A stretch of 64,000 nt of DNA, from NCBI RefSeq assembly GCF_017315725.1, contig NZ_JAFLRG010000001.1, forward strand, positions 2,356,001-2,420,000. Direction: 5' to 3'. Origin of the DNA: Trinickia acidisoli (GTDB lineage Bacteria; Pseudomonadota; Gammaproteobacteria; Burkholderiales; Burkholderiaceae). The notes under the pieces were generated by a model, which was given only the letters and a program-made list of their open reading frames with translations, ran no database searches and was not told the origin of the DNA. Positions 8,574 through 18,023 of the stretch are shown here, piece by piece (within the stretch, counting starts at the first letter, position 1; each line of letters opens with the position of its first letter). The translations under genes were made by a program, and so were the position numbers.

Positions 8574-9335
8574 ATACCCCCGCTGTGAATGGCCCGACTC
8601 CACCAAGCTTGCCTCCATTCCGCTGCGCATGAGCAACTCGAAGCGATGCGGCCGAATATGGAAAACCGTCGCTTCGCAAGTGCGACCATCCGCGAGCCGG
8701 GAAGTACGGCGCAACACCAGCAACGGCGCGTGCGGCGGCGTATCGAGGTAAGCCGCGACGTCGTGCGCCGCCGCGACAGCCGTCACCGACATATCCGCAT
8801 CGACGATACGCCACCCAGGCACCCGCTCGAGAATCTCATAGGACGGCAGTGAGGCCGCTTCTTCGCGCGCAATCGCACCGGCCTCGGGCAGCAAGCACGT
8901 TTGCGCAAGCGCCACCGGAACGTCATCGACGCTATGCAATCGCTCCAGATAGACGCAGCGCGCGACATCGACAGCGAAAGCCGCTCGCAAGCCCGGCGGC
9001 ACCTCGCACTCTTCGATGCGCAGCAACTCCATGCGCGCACTCACACCCTGGGCCGCTAACGAATCATAAAAACCGCGCAACAAATCGAGCCGGTGCCGCA
9101 ATCGCCGCTTTGTCGTAAACGTGCCCTTGCCCTGCTTGCGCTCCACGACGTGCGCATCGGTCAGCCCGCCGAGCGCGAGCCGCACCGTCACGCGGCTCAC
9201 GGCGAAGCGCTCGCTCAATTGCGCTTCCGAAGGCAGCTTGCCCGAAGGCTCATAGACCCCGCGCTCGATTTCCTCTTGGAGCGTCCTTGCGATCTGCTCG
9301 TAAAGCGACGTTACGTCCTCACGTACCAATGCCAT
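8562..9335 (-). CDS. GntR/HutC-family regulator with UTRA domain
   Basis: This 257-residue protein has a winged-helix GntR domain at residues 1-75 (YEQIARTLQEEI, then LPSEAQLSERFAVSRVTVRLAL, then KQGKGTFT) followed by a UTRA ligand-binding domain (chorismate-lyase fold) in residues 95-245. HutC-type regulators are usually repressors released by a metabolite of the pathway they control. It is transcribed away from the anion transporter at 9494 and shares the 158-bp intergenic space, which contains overlapping palindromes at 9416-9430. That arrangement makes the transporter and the large PHP-domain gene its likely targets. Confidence 0.92.
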   Translation of the reverse strand: MALVREDVTSLYEQIARTLQEEIERGVYEPSGKLPSEAQLSERFAVSRVTVRLALGGLTDAHVVERKQGKGTFTTKRRLRHRLDLLRGFYDSLAAQGVSARMELLRIEECEVPPGLRAAFAVDVARCVYLERLHSVDDVPVALAQTCLLPEAGAIAREEAASLPSYEILERVPGWRIVDADMSVTAVAAAHDVAAYLDTPPHAPLLVLRRTSRLADGRTCEATVFHIRPHRFELLMRSGMEASLVESGHSQRGYSAQ

Positions 9336-9415
9336 GAATTTTCCCGTCCTGTGGTTCGATTCGCCATTTGCACAACTGCCGATATCGATATGAGAAGGAA
9401 TTGGATAGTCAACTT

Positions 9416-9430
9416 GTATTAATACGTATT
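9416..9430. promoter_or_regulatory. Candidate operator: overlapping palindromes for the divergent GntR regulator
   Basis: Two perfect 10-bp palindromes overlap here: GTATTAATAC (9416-9425) and AATACGTATT (9421-9430). Together they give three GTATT/AATAC half sites in 15 bp, 64 bp before the transporter start. HutC-type GntR operators are AT-rich palindromes with GT...AC ends, so this is the best candidate site. Binding is inferred from shape and position only. Confidence 0.55.
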
Positions 9431-9493
9431 ATGCCTTCCGACTACGCCATCCAGGTTCGACGGCGGCTTCAGGCCCGCGCGAGGAGAACAGCA

Positions 9494-11077
9494 GTGACCG
9501 AAGAAGAAACCATCGTCGCGCCACGACACGAACACGTGCCTCGGGTTGCAGGCAGCGCGCGCCCGTGCATCGAAACCTCTCAGGCGACGACGCACGGGCA
9601 GCACGAAGGACAGGCGCAACGGAACAGCCCCTATGCGATCGTCCGCGCGCTGCTCGGCTTCCTGGTTGCGTGGCTCGCCTTCTTTGCCATTACCTGGCTT
9701 GCCCCTTTGCCAGTCGGGCTCACTGTACAGGGTAAAGCCACGCTCGCCGTGGTCGTGTGGGTGGCGATCGTCTGGATGACGGAAGCGATTCCCGTCGGCG
9801 TGAGCGGCGTGCTGCTGCCCGCACTGCTGGTGCTCTCTCACGCGAGCCCATCGTTTCCCAAGGCCGCGAACGGCTTCGCCGCGCCAGTCGTTTTTCTATG
9901 TCTGGCCGCCTTCCTGTTTTCGTCGATCATGCACGCGAGCGGGCTCGACCGCCGCATCGCGCTGGCGCTGCTGGACCGCTTGAGGGTACGCACCGCAAAC
10001 GGCGTGATCTGGGCCATGTTCGCCGTGAACTTCGTGATGTCGATGGTGATGCCCGCCGCCAACGCCCGTGCGGCTGCACTCCTACCGGTGACCAACGGTA
10101 TCGTGCGGCTGTTCGGCCAATCGTCGCGAGAACGAGCGGCAAAAAAGGCCATCGTCATCCAGACGCTCGTCTACGGCTCGATGATCAGCGGTATGTGCAT
10201 CCTCACCGCGCATTTGCCGAACATGGTCGTCTCCGGCCTATTGGAGAAGCAACTCGGCATTCACATCTCCTATTTCACGTGGTTCGAACTGCAGTGGCCG
10301 TATCTCGGCATGTTCGCGATCACGCAATGCTGGGTGCAGTATTACTTCCGCTCGCGCCGTGTCCCGATTCCCGGCGGCCGCGTTGCGATCGCGACGATGC
10401 GCGAGAAGCTGCCCCGCTCCACCCGCAGCGACTGGGCGGTGCTTGCCGTGTTTGCCGGCGTCGCGACCGCATGGGCCACGGAAGGCATGCACCACGTTTC
10501 GTCGGAGGTCGTTGCGCTGGTCGCGCTGGCGCTGCTTTTCACGCCGGGCGTGCTTCGGTTCGGCTGGACCGAGGTGGAACGGCACACCATTTGGGGAACC
10601 GTGTTTCTGCTCGGGGGGGCGCTATCGCTTGCGTCCGCAATCAGTACGTCGGGGCTCGCTCAGTGGGCAGCCGATCACATCTACGTCCTCGCGCGGGGTC
10701 ATGGATGGTGGCTCACCATCGGCATCGTCATGCTCGCTACACACATCATCCGCATCGGGATGCTTTCGAATGTCGCGGCCGTCACGATGATCTCGCCGAT
10801 CGCGCTGGCGCTCGCCCCGCACCTCGGGCTGCACCCGGTCGCCTTCACGATGCTCGTAAGCGACACCGACAGCTTTGCCTATCTGCTGCCCACGCAGATC
10901 ACGGCGGGTGTGATCGCGTACAGCAGCGGCGCGTTCACGACCGCCGACTACGCGAAGGTCGGCGCAGTGTCCGTGCTGATCGCCATCGTCTACGGGCTCT
11001 GCGTGATCGCGCCGTGGTACGCCCACCTCGGCGTTCCCGTCTGGAATCCCGCCGCGCCCTGGCCGTTCGCGCATTGA
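9494..11077 (+). CDS. DASS/SLC13-family sodium-coupled anion (dicarboxylate/sulfate) transporter
   Basis: I choose the GTG at 9494, which follows a strong GAGGAGAA ribosome site; upstream codons in the same frame overlap the operator region. The product has about 527 residues: a hydrophilic N-terminus of about 45 residues and roughly 11-12 hydrophobic segments. Residues such as VAIVWMTEAIPVGVSGVLLP, TNGIVRLFG and the C-terminal HTIWGTVFLLGGALSLASA pattern are those of the divalent-anion:Na+ symporter family (CitT/ArsB-like superfamily). It would sit in the inner membrane and import a dicarboxylate or similar anion. It precedes the PHP-domain gene by 38 bp, so the two form a likely operon. Confidence 0.88.
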   Translation: MTEEETIVAPRHEHVPRVAGSARPCIETSQATTHGQHEGQAQRNSPYAIVRALLGFLVAWLAFFAITWLAPLPVGLTVQGKATLAVVVWVAIVWMTEAIPVGVSGVLLPALLVLSHASPSFPKAANGFAAPVVFLCLAAFLFSSIMHASGLDRRIALALLDRLRVRTANGVIWAMFAVNFVMSMVMPAANARAAALLPVTNGIVRLFGQSSRERAAKKAIVIQTLVYGSMISGMCILTAHLPNMVVSGLLEKQLGIHISYFTWFELQWPYLGMFAITQCWVQYYFRSRRVPIPGGRVAIATMREKLPRSTRSDWAVLAVFAGVATAWATEGMHHVSSEVVALVALALLFTPGVLRFGWTEVERHTIWGTVFLLGGALSLASAISTSGLAQWAADHIYVLARGHGWWLTIGIVMLATHIIRIGMLSNVAAVTMISPIALALAPHLGLHPVAFTMLVSDTDSFAYLLPTQITAGVIAYSSGAFTTADYAKVGAVSVLIAIVYGLCVIAPWYAHLGVPVWNPAAPWPFAH

Positions 11078-11115
11078 CGCCCTCTTTCATTTCGATGCCC
11101 CACACCGAAGCACCT

Positions 11116-13542
11116 ATGAGCAAAGCACACGAAGCGTCCCAGCAGGCGCATGCGCTACGCGAGCGCCTTGGCCCGCACGTCGCCCCCAAAGGGCTCTATG
11201 AACGGCTCAAACAGCGCCCTTTTGCGGGCAGCGTGAGCTGCAACGTCAAAAGGCTCGAGGCCGGCAATTGGGCTGAGATCGTATTGGACTATCAAGTCGG
11301 CTCATCGGGCATCGCGGACGGCGGCTGGCTCAAGGCAACCTTCAAGTTCTACTCCGACTGGGCGCTGTTCCAGACCAGCGATCCGAGCGCGGCGAACTAC
11401 GTCAGTGCCGAATACCATGCCGCGCCGCTGCTGCCGGGCCAGAGCCCGGCCACCGTGCAAGCGCTGAACGTGCGTTTCGACCAGAAAGGCCACGAACGGC
11501 CCTATCAGAAGGCCGTGATCGTGGACGTCGTGGATGGCTATCTGAACGCCGGCGATCATATCGTGATTCGGCTCGGCGACCGGCGGCGCGGCCCCGGCAC
11601 GCGCGTCCAGACCTTTGCCGAAGACGCCTTCCGGTTTCGCCTGTACCTCGACCCGCTCGGCACCTCACGTTTCGTCGCCGTGCCCGGCGATATCTCGATC
11701 GACATTCACGCCGGCGCGCCCGCCGATGTACTGCTTGCCGGGCCGCGCTTCGTTCGGCCCGGCGAGCGAGCACCATTCAGGCTGTCGCTGCAGGACCGCT
11801 GGGGCAACGCCTGCCGCGAACTCGACTCGGCCATGAATGGCAGCAATGGCAGCGCCATGCTGGCCCGCGTCGTCGCATACGACGAGCGCGGCGAGACCGT
11901 CTACCATCGCAACCACGTGCTGCCTGCCACGGATTTCGCCACCTGCGCGGTCGACGATCTGCCCATCACGGCCGGTGCATTGCGTATCGTGGCCGACGTG
12001 CCCGGCCGCCCGGAGATACGCGCGGCCGTCGCGTACCTCGCGGTGGATGCGGCATTGCCCGCGCCGCGATCGCTGTATGCCGACCTGCACGTCCATGCGC
12101 ACGATACCGTGGGCACCAACAGCCCCGCATACAACGCGCAGTACGCGCGCGACATCGGCGGCATCGACGTGCTCGGCTACACCGCGAACGACTTCCAAAT
12201 CACCGATGCAAACTGGCAGCTCGGCTTGCAAGCCGTCGAACTCATCAACGAGCCCGGCCGCTTCGTGGCCTACCCGGTGCAGGAATGGTGCGGCAGTTCG
12301 ACGGCGGGCGGAGACCATAACGTCGTGTTCCTCGGCGACGCTCGCCCCGGCTTTCCGTACAACGCCCAGGGCGAGCACAATCGCACGTTGATCTGGAACG
12401 AAGACATGAAGGGCCACACGGTCGAGTTGGGTCGCTGGCCGGTGGAAGAACTGTGGGATGCCTATGCGGACGATGCGGACGAACATCTCGTGATACCCCA
12501 TGTAGGCGGGCGCCGCTACATTCCCGATTGGCACCACCCGAAACTCGAACGGCTCGTCGAAATCGCCTCATCGTGGGGCCACTTCGGTTGGCTCTATCAG
12601 GATGTCATCGCGCGCGGCTATCAGCTCGGCGTTGCGGCGAGCGGCGACGAACACCGCGGACGACCCGGCGGCGGCGCGCCCGGCGTGCAGGTGTTCGGGG
12701 TACACGGCGGCCTGACGGGCGTGCTCGCCGCGACGCTCGATCGGCGCACGGTCGGACAAGCGCTGCGCAGGCGCCGCACGTGGGCTACCACCGGCGAACA
12801 TAGCGCGCTGCTGGTCCGCAGCGGGGAGCACTGGCAAGGCGACGCGTTCGCGCACCGCGGGCCCGCCACGCTCGACTATCGGCTGTTGGGTCGCGCCGGC
12901 TGGGAGTATGTCGCGGCCTACGATCACAGCGGCCTCATCTGGGAGCGAAATCTGCACGAGGAATTGGGCTACGCCGATCGCCTGATCCGGGTCCGCTGGG
13001 GCGGCGCGCGAATTCGCGATCGCTATCGCTGGGCGGCCTGGCGCGGACAGATCACGATTCTCAACGGCACGATCCACAACTTCGGTTCGAACGGCTTCGA
13101 GCACGTCGAGGAATCGGCATGGCGCACCGGCGCCACCGGCATCGGATTTAGGAGCGACACCTACGGCGACGCCGACACCATCGAGATCGACGTCGGCAAC
13201 CTGGCCGCCGCAACCCTCATCGTCGAAGGCACCGTCGACGGTTTCGTCAAGGTCGGCGATCCGTTGCAGGGCAATCCATTCGAGCATGCGCCGAGGTTTC
13301 GCTACGAAATCAGCGGCACCGAACTGCTCGCGCGCGGCAGCGCGACGCATGCGCTAGGCGGCACCGAGTTGTTCGTTGCGCTCGAGCGGCTTACTGACCG
13401 CCCCCTCCCGGTGGATCTCGCAGGTAGCATCGAGATCGCACCGCAAAACGCGCCGTTCGGCTTCCGACCGGTCTACTTCTTCGGACGGCAGCGCGACGAC
13501 AGCAAGGTATGGTCATCGGCACAATTCATCACGTTCGGCTGA
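11116..13542 (+). CDS. PHP-fold hydrolase-like protein (DUF3604-related), large
   Basis: From the ATG at 11116 this is 808 residues; an ATG at 11095 is an alternative and the open frame continues far upstream by chance. The N-terminal ~310 residues look beta-rich (repeated FRLxLQDRWGN-type and propensity for strands). A metal-binding PHP-type motif follows (LHVHAH, H325/H327/H329), then GIDVLGYTANDF, a His-Gly region (VIPHVGGRR), and AASGDEHRGRPGG, which matches the late His/Asp ligands of DUF3604 proteins. PHP enzymes hydrolyse phosphoesters or related bonds with two or three metal ions. No signal peptide is seen. It is probably co-transcribed with the anion transporter, so it may process the imported compound. 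Substrate unknown. Confidence 0.75.
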   Translation: MSKAHEASQQAHALRERLGPHVAPKGLYERLKQRPFAGSVSCNVKRLEAGNWAEIVLDYQVGSSGIADGGWLKATFKFYSDWALFQTSDPSAANYVSAEYHAAPLLPGQSPATVQALNVRFDQKGHERPYQKAVIVDVVDGYLNAGDHIVIRLGDRRRGPGTRVQTFAEDAFRFRLYLDPLGTSRFVAVPGDISIDIHAGAPADVLLAGPRFVRPGERAPFRLSLQDRWGNACRELDSAMNGSNGSAMLARVVAYDERGETVYHRNHVLPATDFATCAVDDLPITAGALRIVADVPGRPEIRAAVAYLAVDAALPAPRSLYADLHVHAHDTVGTNSPAYNAQYARDIGGIDVLGYTANDFQITDANWQLGLQAVELINEPGRFVAYPVQEWCGSSTAGGDHNVVFLGDARPGFPYNAQGEHNRTLIWNEDMKGHTVELGRWPVEELWDAYADDADEHLVIPHVGGRRYIPDWHHPKLERLVEIASSWGHFGWLYQDVIARGYQLGVAASGDEHRGRPGGGAPGVQVFGVHGGLTGVLAATLDRRTVGQALRRRRTWATTGEHSALLVRSGEHWQGDAFAHRGPATLDYRLLGRAGWEYVAAYDHSGLIWERNLHEELGYADRLIRVRWGGARIRDRYRWAAWRGQITILNGTIHNFGSNGFEHVEESAWRTGATGIGFRSDTYGDADTIEIDVGNLAAATLIVEGTVDGFVKVGDPLQGNPFEHAPRFRYEISGTELLARGSATHALGGTELFVALERLTDRPLPVDLAGSIEIAPQNAPFGFRPVYFFGRQRDDSKVWSSAQFITFG

Positions 13543-13796
13543 CATGCGGCGGCTTCGGTACGTTCGCGCTCGCGATGCAAAATTAAAATCAATAAGCGTG
13601 CCGCCGTTGAACGATAAAACTACATTTATATAAGTGAATTTTAAAAAATACTCCTCCACCTGTCATTTCTATCTATATCCATCGAGATATACGCATCTCA
13701 CCCGAACGGAATTAAAAAAGTGTATTAAGCTGAGTACGCCATCTGCTACCGCATCGCTTCGCCGTCGCGCAATCCCTATCTCGTGTGGAGGTGAGT
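13543..13796. promoter_or_regulatory. AT-rich promoter region ahead of the S53 peptidase
   Basis: Bases about 13575-13735 are strikingly AT-rich against the GC-rich surroundings, with several A and T runs (for instance near 13617-13650 and 13706-13715). There is no protein-like frame here. The position, ending in a GGAGGTG ribosome site 5 bp before the peptidase start, makes it the promoter and 5' leader of that gene. The abrupt base-composition change could also mark a recombination boundary. Confidence 0.5.
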
Positions 13797-16700
13797 ATGG
13801 CCAATACCGTCGCACCTGCTGCAGCCCCGTCAGGCCGTCGCGAACTTCAAGGCAGTGCCAAGCGCATACGCAAAGGCGCCAACCGTATGCGGCCCGAGGA
13901 TCCGGCGACACCCATCGAAATCAGCGTATATCTTCGCCACCCACCCGGCGCGGCGCCGTTACACGACATGGACTACTTCGCGGCGAACGCGTTCGGCCCG
14001 CGGGAACATATGTCTCGCGAGGAGTTGAATCGTCGCTATGCCGCAACGGCAGACGACCTCCAGGCAGTAACGAAATTCGCTCAAGCGAATAAGTTGAGCG
14101 TGATCAGCGCTGATCCGAAACGACGTCTCGTCCGCTTGGCAGGCAACGTGGAAACGCTCGGCAACGCCTTCGCCGTGCAATTGTTTCAATACAAAACCGA
14201 CCACGAAACGTATCGCGGACACGAAGGCACGATCAAGCTTCCGGCGGAGATCGCCGACGTGGTGGTGGGTGTGTTCGGTCTCGACAATCGCCGCATGGCG
14301 CGCCGCGTCGCCAGCGTCGCCAACGTCGATTCAGGGGTTGCCGTCGCGACACCGCCGAAAAAAGTCAGGCGTACCGTGCGTTTGCCTGAAGGAGGTGGCG
14401 GCGGCGCCGGCACGATTACACCGCCGCAAGTCGCACAGGCGTACAACTTTCCCTCGCCAACAGCGGGGGCGGTAGGCCAAACGGTTGCCGTGCTCGAGTT
14501 CAGCGGGCCCCTCTCGCAGAGCTTGCCGACATGCGGCTTTGCACAGAGCGACATCGACGGCTACATCAACTTCCTCAACACCACGACGGGCACTCATTTG
14601 CAATCGGCCACGGTCACCGCGGTTGCGGTCGACCACTCGACGGATGCGCCGGGCAACGTACCCGGCGGCAGCGCAACCAACTTCAATGCACTCACCGACG
14701 CCGACGTGGAAGTCGCGCTCGACCTCGAGGTGATTGCATCGGTCGCCCAAGGCGCGAAGGTCGTCGCTTACTTCGCGCCACAGACCGAGCAAGGTTGGGT
14801 GGATGCGATCACGGCGATCGTCGCCGATACCACGCACGATCCCGACGTGCTTTCGATCAGTTGGGGATGGTCCGAACTCGAAGCGCAAGCGGGTATCGAC
14901 AGTATCCCCGGCAACTGGCCGTTCGAGTGGACGCAGCAGGCGTATCAGCAACTGACGCAGGCGTTCCAGGCAGCCGCCAACATCGGCATGACCGTGTTCG
15001 TTTCGAGCGGCGACCAAGGCTCCGATTGCCAAGAGGACGACGGCAAGGCACACGTGCTCTACCCCGGCTCCGATCCATGGGTGACCTGTTGCGGCGGCAC
15101 CATCGTGAATAGCCTCTCCCCGCTGACGGAGGGCACCTGGAACGATAATGCGCTCGGCGGCGGCGCCACGGGCGGCGGCGTCAGTTATCTCGTCGGCACG
15201 CAATCGTGGCAGGCAAACGCTAACGTACCGGCATCGGCCAACAACGACGGGCATCACGGACGCGGCCTGCCGGATATTGCCGGCAATGCGAGCCCGCAGA
15301 GCGGCTACCTCCTCTGGCTCTATGGCACGCGCTCCGATCAGCTCGCGTTCACCGCGCCGCCGTTCCTGGCCGGAGAGGATCTCGGCCCGGTCGGCGGCAC
15401 GAGCGCGGTGGGACCACTCTATGCATCGCTGGCCGCGCAAATCAACGCGATCCTCGACACGCGCATCGGCTATCTGAACCCCACGCTTTATGCGCTCGGT
15501 GGAAGCAGCGTGTTTCGCGACATCAACGACGGCATCAGCAACGCCGTCACCACGGCGAGCGACACGACCTCGCCGGGCTATACCTCGACGGCGGGATGGG
15601 ACGCGTGCACGGGTTGGGGGAGCGTCGACGGCACCGCGCTGCTGGGTGCGCTTCGGCCGATCTATCAGCGTGCAACAACGCTGATTCTCGACCGCAGCAC
15701 GTTCGGCCGAGACGAAGTGAACGCGCAGGGCAGTACCGCGAACTTCCCCGATGCCGTATATGTCGTGGCCGACGGCTTCAGTGCGCAGCAACTCGGGCTG
15801 AACAGCGGCAACCTCGACAACCCGCCTCTCGGGCAAACGTTGGCCTTCGCCGGCACATTCGCCGCACTGAGCGGCCAAGGGGTTGCACTGGTGTTCGACG
15901 ACACCACGGGCGTGCAGTTGGAGAGCCCGAACGATTTTCAGGGGCCGCAGCGGATCACGTTCCCGTTCAACGTTCAATTCACCTCGCAACAGGCATTCGC
16001 CAACATTACGACGCCACCCGGCTACATGGACTTCACGCTGTCCGCGACGGTCAGCACGATCGCAAGCGGCGGTGTCCCGTCGGTCAGCGCCACGAGCGGC
16101 ACGGCTGAGCTCGAACTGGTGCTGCAAGCCGATCCGTTCATGAATGCGGGCGAAACCTGGTGGCTCAGCGACGACATGCGGGTGTTCAGTGTTACGCCGG
16201 CGACATTGCAAGGCCAGTCACCGCTCGCTTATTCGACGACGCCCTGGCCGAGCGACGGTAGCCCGAACACCTACATCGCCAACCTGCTGACGGAGCTGAA
16301 CACGAGCTTTACCGATCCGACGCTGCCGAACACGCCGTTTACCGGTATCTCGCCGCAAGAGGATCAATCGCAGTTGCAATTGAACGGTAGCGTCAGCGGC
16401 AATGCGGTCTATAACTTCGGCCTCGCGCGCGTGCATTTGCAAGGCGATACGGCCATGAACGTGCGCACGTTCTTCCGCCTGTTCATCAGCCCGTCGCCGG
16501 ACACCGATTTCAATACGTCGACCACGTTCCGCGAGGCGGTCCAGACCGATGCGAGCAACGCGCCGATTGCGGGAACGCTGATCCCGCTGATCGGTTTCCC
16601 GTCGAACGACATGACTGCGACGATCCCATTCTTCGCTGCCGCACGGATCGACCCGACCGCTCATCCACAGACGTACCAGACCGATGCCGCGAATGTGCAG

Positions 16701-17948
16701 CAGATCCCGAGCCCGCTCGCGCCCACGCCACCGACGGGCGCGCAGGTGATCGCCTATTTCGGCTGCTATCTCGACATCAATCAAACGACGCCTGCTTTCC
16801 CGCTCGATCCGACGACCGAGGCGAACGCTAACGGCCCGTGGCCGGCGGCCAGTCTCAGTTCGATCAACCAGATCATCATGAGCAACCACGCCTGCCTCGT
16901 AGCCGAGGTTGCCTACGATCCCGATCCGATCCCCTCCGGCGCGAACGCGGCCACTTCGGACAAACTCGGCCAGCGCAATCTCTCTTGGGTGGGGTCCGAC
17001 AATCCGGGCGCGCTCGCCTCGCATCGCGTTCCCACGCTATTCGATCTGCGCCCGAGCGCGGCGGTGCACCCTTCGCGCCAACAACCGCCGGACGAACTGA
17101 TGATCGACTGGGGCAATACGCCGATGGGATCGACGGCCGCGATTTATTGGCCACAGGTAGCCGCCAACGATGTCGTGGCCCTCGCCGATGAACTCTATCT
17201 GACGCACCGATTGAAGCAACAGGATGCGCACACGATCATCTGCAAGACCGGCGACGTCACGTATGTGCCGATCCCGTCGGGCAGCAGCCAGCGCTTCGCC
17301 GGGCTGATCACCATCGATCTGCCCTCGACCGTTCGCAGCGGGCAGCAGTTCGAAATCGTCGTCAAGCGCATCACCAGCGCGCAGTCGTCGCCGCTGGCCG
17401 CGCAGAGTAAGCGAGGGCCAAACTGGCGTTACGTGGTGGGTGCGTTTCAGATCAACGTGCCCGTGAGCAAGGCATCGGCACTGCTGCCCAAGGAGGAGAG
17501 CCTGCTCGCCGTGTTCAAGTGGAAGCTCGAGAATTTACCCTTCGACAATCGCTGGCATCCGGTGCTCGAGCGCTATCTGCGTCAAATTACCGGTCGGGTC
17601 GACGCGCTCGGCGGCAATGCTCCCTCGATTCCGGCGTCGCCCCAGGGCTATCCTGTACAAGGCACGCAAGGGGGCACCCAGGGCGGGAAAGGAGGGACCG
17701 GGGCGAACGACCTCGAGTTCTGCGGGAAGGTGACCGGCCTCATCTACGATCGTTTTGGCGATTTCGACGGCTTCGCGCTGGAGAGTGAAAGCGGCACCGA
17801 GGAGCACTTCCGCTGCGAGGAACGCGCGATCGAAGATCTGGTTCGGCGCGCGTGGCTCGAGCGCTATTTGATCGTCGTCATTGCAAGGCATGCGGCGCCG
17901 CGGGTTCCGATATCGATCGTGACGCGGCGGGCGATGCGGGTGCATTGA
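13797..17948 (+). CDS. S53 family serine-carboxyl peptidase (sedolisin/kumamolisin) with long C-terminal extension
   Basis: The ATG at 13797 follows GGAGGTGAGT and gives 1383 residues. Residues ~40-160 are the pro-kumamolisin activation domain (EISVYLRHPPG ... LAGNVETLGNAFAVQLF). The catalytic domain (about 205-625) shows the Glu/Asp pair in DVEVALDLEV (E305, D309), the oxyanion Asp in SSGDQGSDC (D406) and the nucleophile in GGTSAVGP (S536), all with standard spacing. Such enzymes are acid-active endopeptidases. No classical signal peptide is visible, although family members are secreted. About 750 residues follow that I cannot assign; the last ~65 (FCGKVTGLIYDRFGDFDGF) form a compact unit that looks like a separate domain. 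Typical relatives are 400-700 residues, so the tail is unusual. Confidence 0.9.
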   Translation: MANTVAPAAAPSGRRELQGSAKRIRKGANRMRPEDPATPIEISVYLRHPPGAAPLHDMDYFAANAFGPREHMSREELNRRYAATADDLQAVTKFAQANKLSVISADPKRRLVRLAGNVETLGNAFAVQLFQYKTDHETYRGHEGTIKLPAEIADVVVGVFGLDNRRMARRVASVANVDSGVAVATPPKKVRRTVRLPEGGGGGAGTITPPQVAQAYNFPSPTAGAVGQTVAVLEFSGPLSQSLPTCGFAQSDIDGYINFLNTTTGTHLQSATVTAVAVDHSTDAPGNVPGGSATNFNALTDADVEVALDLEVIASVAQGAKVVAYFAPQTEQGWVDAITAIVADTTHDPDVLSISWGWSELEAQAGIDSIPGNWPFEWTQQAYQQLTQAFQAAANIGMTVFVSSGDQGSDCQEDDGKAHVLYPGSDPWVTCCGGTIVNSLSPLTEGTWNDNALGGGATGGGVSYLVGTQSWQANANVPASANNDGHHGRGLPDIAGNASPQSGYLLWLYGTRSDQLAFTAPPFLAGEDLGPVGGTSAVGPLYASLAAQINAILDTRIGYLNPTLYALGGSSVFRDINDGISNAVTTASDTTSPGYTSTAGWDACTGWGSVDGTALLGALRPIYQRATTLILDRSTFGRDEVNAQGSTANFPDAVYVVADGFSAQQLGLNSGNLDNPPLGQTLAFAGTFAALSGQGVALVFDDTTGVQLESPNDFQGPQRITFPFNVQFTSQQAFANITTPPGYMDFTLSATVSTIASGGVPSVSATSGTAELELVLQADPFMNAGETWWLSDDMRVFSVTPATLQGQSPLAYSTTPWPSDGSPNTYIANLLTELNTSFTDPTLPNTPFTGISPQEDQSQLQLNGSVSGNAVYNFGLARVHLQGDTAMNVRTFFRLFISPSPDTDFNTSTTFREAVQTDASNAPIAGTLIPLIGFPSNDMTATIPFFAAARIDPTAHPQTYQTDAANVQQIPSPLAPTPPTGAQVIAYFGCYLDINQTTPAFPLDPTTEANANGPWPAASLSSINQIIMSNHACLVAEVAYDPDPIPSGANAATSDKLGQRNLSWVGSDNPGALASHRVPTLFDLRPSAAVHPSRQQPPDELMIDWGNTPMGSTAAIYWPQVAANDVVALADELYLTHRLKQQDAHTIICKTGDVTYVPIPSGSSQRFAGLITIDLPSTVRSGQQFEIVVKRITSAQSSPLAAQSKRGPNWRYVVGAFQINVPVSKASALLPKEESLLAVFKWKLENLPFDNRWHPVLERYLRQITGRVDALGGNAPSIPASPQGYPVQGTQGGTQGGKGGTGANDLEFCGKVTGLIYDRFGDFDGFALESESGTEEHFRCEERAIEDLVRRAWLERYLIVVIARHAAPRVPISIVTRRAMRVH

Positions 17949-17956
17949 GAGGTGCG

Positions 17957-17992
17957 TTCATCGACGACGGGCCGCGGCTCGTCGTCGATGAA
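17957..17992 (+). terminator. Perfect 13-bp hairpin after the S53 peptidase gene
   Basis: The arms TTCATCGACGACG (17957-17969) and CGTCGTCGATGAA (17980-17992) pair perfectly around a 10-base GC-rich loop, beginning 8 bp after the peptidase stop codon. There is no following T run, so it may be an atypical terminator, an RNA 3'-end protector, or a bidirectional block between the peptidase and the convergent minus-strand genes. Confidence 0.55.
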
Positions 17993-18023
17993 CTCCGAAG
18001 ACCGCATGATCGGCACAGCACTG

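Noticed and set aside
9757..11115. Upstream continuation of the PHP-protein frame across the anion transporter gene
   Set aside because: The sequence is Arg/His/Ala-rich without motifs and overlaps a clear transporter in another frame. The real start is near 11116.
14331..16211. A 626-codon open frame antisense to the S53 peptidase
   Set aside because: It is Arg/Ala-rich with no protein motif, and the plus strand carries an S53 gene with all catalytic residues. Long antisense frames are expected in GC-rich DNA.
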